Part shown: positions 6,440-7,697 of the stretch, one piece after another
Layout of the letters: each line of letters begins with the position of its first letter
How positions within the stretch are numbered: position 1 is the first letter of the stretch
Source of the DNA: Patescibacteria group bacterium
GTDB lineage: Bacteria; Patescibacteriota; Patescibacteriia; UBA9934
DNA length: 7,697 bases
Direction of reading: 5' to 3'
Assembly: GCA_018818445.1 (NCBI GenBank)
Contig: JAHISC010000014.1
Coordinates: forward strand, 1 to 7,697
Program-made: the position numbers and the translations under genes
The notes under the pieces: model-generated
Databases searched by the model: none
What the model was told of the DNA's origin: nothing
Seen by the model: only the letters and a program-made list of their open reading frames with translations

Positions 6440-7697
6440 CTAGCGAGAGAAAGACACACCCACGCTATCATCATGAGCCCCCGGGTGCCATCTATCCACG
6501 CTCAAGCCCAGAGCATCCGGAGAGCCAGCAAGCACAAGGTAACCTAAAGAGGCGCGATCTTGTGTCCAGTCAAATAAAGTTCTTCCGTCAAAGAGTCTTT
6601 TATCTCGACTTAAAAGCATTAAAGCTTGGTCATAAACCACATCCACAATTTTTCGTCTGGTAATTTCGTTTATCTTGAGCTTAGCTAGTCTTTCTGCTGC
6701 TATTGACCAACTGTTATCATTCACTATTTTATCTAAAATCGCATCAGAACAGTCGGCAATGGCTTGTTTTTCTTCGTCAGTGAGTTCGGGCTGAGCAGCT
6801 AAAGTATCGCGCAGCAGTTTAGTCTGATCCGCATAATCCAAGTCGGTAGAACCCGGCAGTAATTCTCTGGTCACCAAGCGCCAGCCTCTCCCCGGTGCAC
6901 TGTCAGTGTAAAATGCTTCATTTTCATACCATTCTATATCATTTAGCAGCTTACCCTTGTTTTTCGCCTCTAGATTAGGCGTCACAGTTTCATATAAATG
7001 TTTAGCTGTCATTGGTTTACCCTTCCTAAACTCAGCAAGGCGTAAAACCAGCATTGAGCCCATTTTTTTCCCGGCTTCCAGTTGCGCCTCGGAGTAAGGA
7101 ATGGGCGGGACTTCACCTTCGGAAAAGCCAATATCAAAGACGTGATACACTTCCGCATGACCATAAACATTCTCTTCACCCAAAATCTCTTTAGCGCGCT
7201 CGAGTGAGGTACCCTCTTGTTGTTCTCGCTTGGGTAGATATTCCCGGCGCAGTTCACGCAGACTAAGCACCAAAGCTTTCCCCTCTCTATCTTTCACAAC
7301 CACCTCGGTAGTTGAAACTTCGTCTCGCTCTTCATCGAACAGCCAACCAAGTAGCTCAACTTCTATATCTGTTGTCGGGTAACGTGCGTCGACTTCGCGT
7401 CGGACAAACTTCGCTCCGGGTTTTTGTCCTAAAACTTCTTGAGCTACATATCGCAGCATAACTTCCCCGTTTACCGGGTCAATTACGTCAATCGCTTCGA
7501 ACTTGGGTGGCGCGCCTTTCTCTTTTGGTCTGGGAACATTGGGATTAAGGTAACCGATTTCTTTGGGAGTAAGGACTTTGGCTTTGGGCTTTCCTGACTC
7601 CTTTTGCAAGAGTTTAGCGGAAATCTTATCTTTACTTTGAGGTAAAGGGACAAGACCGAAAAACTCTAAATATGTTATGACAATTTTTTGCTCCTCC
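6440..7697 (-). CDS. Uncharacterised protein (5' end cut by window edge)
   Basis: I do not recognise a named family. The minus-strand frame is open from the right edge to the TAG at 6442-6440. The first standard start inside is a TTG at 7609-7607 (389 residues) with no ribosome binding site. The 29 codons before it (EEQKIVITYLEFFGLVPLPQ and on) read like normal protein, so the gene probably begins outside the window. Numbering from that TTG, a basic, proline-rich stretch (1-37) leads to a mixed domain at about 38-125. A conserved-looking block (GEVPPIPYSEAQLEAGKKMGS, 165-185) follows, then GRGWRLVTRELLP (240-252), a helical region (260-335), and a C-terminal block with FDWTQDRAS (346-354), RWHPGAHDD (373-381) and the end VGVSFSR. 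I associate the WRLVTRE...SRD...W(T)xxR...GVSFSR pattern with hypothetical proteins of Patescibacteria, from memory only. No membrane segment, signal peptide or catalytic motif is evident. It lies upstream of the transglutaminase-VWA gene in the same direction. Confidence 0.8.
   Translation of the reverse strand, partial: EEQKIVITYLEFFGLVPLPQSKDKISAKLLQKESGKPKAKVLTPKEIGYLNPNVPRPKEKGAPPKFEAIDVIDPVNGEVMLRYVAQEVLGQKPGAKFVRREVDARYPTTDIEVELLGWLFDEERDEVSTTEVVVKDREGKALVLSLRELRREYLPKREQQEGTSLERAKEILGEENVYGHAEVYHVFDIGFSEGEVPPIPYSEAQLEAGKKMGSMLVLRLAEFRKGKPMTAKHLYETVTPNLEAKNKGKLLNDIEWYENEAFYTDSAPGRGWRLVTRELLPGSTDLDYADQTKLLRDTLAAQPELTDEEKQAIADCSDAILDKIVNDNSWSIAAERLAKLKINEITRRKIVDVVYDQALMLLSRDKRLFDGRTLFDWTQDRASLGYLVLAGSPDALGLSVDRWHPGAHDDSVGVSFSR

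Noticed and set aside
6334..6663. Plus-strand open frame of 109 residues overlapping the end of the partial gene
   Set aside because: It runs antisense to the C-terminal coding part of the partial gene and through intergenic sequence. The translation is low in hydrophobic core residues and matches nothing I know.
7691..7697. GGAGGAG on the minus strand at the right edge as a ribosome binding site
   Set aside because: No standard start codon in the open frame follows at a usable distance. A TTG in another frame hits a stop after two codons, and only an ATT lies in frame. It reads simply as Glu-Glu codons of a gene continuing past the edge.
1..7697. Recoded TGA (Gly) as in Gracilibacteria/SR1, and any CRISPR, tRNA, rRNA or insertion sequence
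   Set aside because: I met no in-frame TGA in the five genes. I saw no spaced direct repeats, cloverleaf-like segments, transposase motifs or terminal inverted repeats.

Overview
The window looks like a piece of a bacterial chromosome, most likely from the candidate phyla radiation (Patescibacteria, Parcubacteria-like). This placement is inferred from the style of GyrA, from the lysine-rich basic/acidic proteins, from starts that mostly lack a clear Shine-Dalgarno, and from small proteins of a type I associate with that group. It was not tested by phylogeny. All five genes lie on the minus strand, and I see no plus-strand gene, RNA gene, mobile element or CRISPR array. The stop codons seen are TAA and TAG only. 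No in-frame TGA occurs in the five genes, so nothing points to TGA recoding.

In transcription order (right to left), the first gene is a partial, unrecognised protein (6440-7697) whose frame runs off the right edge. After a gap of about 200 bases comes an 824-residue protein (3762-6236). It combines a transglutaminase-like Cys-His-Asp domain, a long acidic coiled-coil linker and a C-terminal von Willebrand A (VWA) domain with a complete metal-binding MIDAS motif. A strong hairpin follows its stop codon.

A compact three-gene unit then begins behind a possible extended -10 promoter. Its first gene encodes a 215-residue metallo-beta-lactamase (MBL)-fold protein in which nearly all family metal ligands are replaced. 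The second encodes a 139-residue protein with a single N-terminal membrane anchor. The third is gyrA, DNA gyrase subunit A, of which about 850 codons are visible before the left edge. Both junctions have the form stop-GT-ATG, so the three genes are almost certainly co-transcribed and probably translationally coupled.

GyrA is the only gene with a firmly known job (DNA supercoiling with GyrB). The most interesting items are the soluble transglutaminase-VWA fusion, which resembles the separate parts of MoxR/DUF58/TgpA-type modules joined in one chain, and the apparently metal-less MBL-fold protein coupled to a membrane protein and gyrase.
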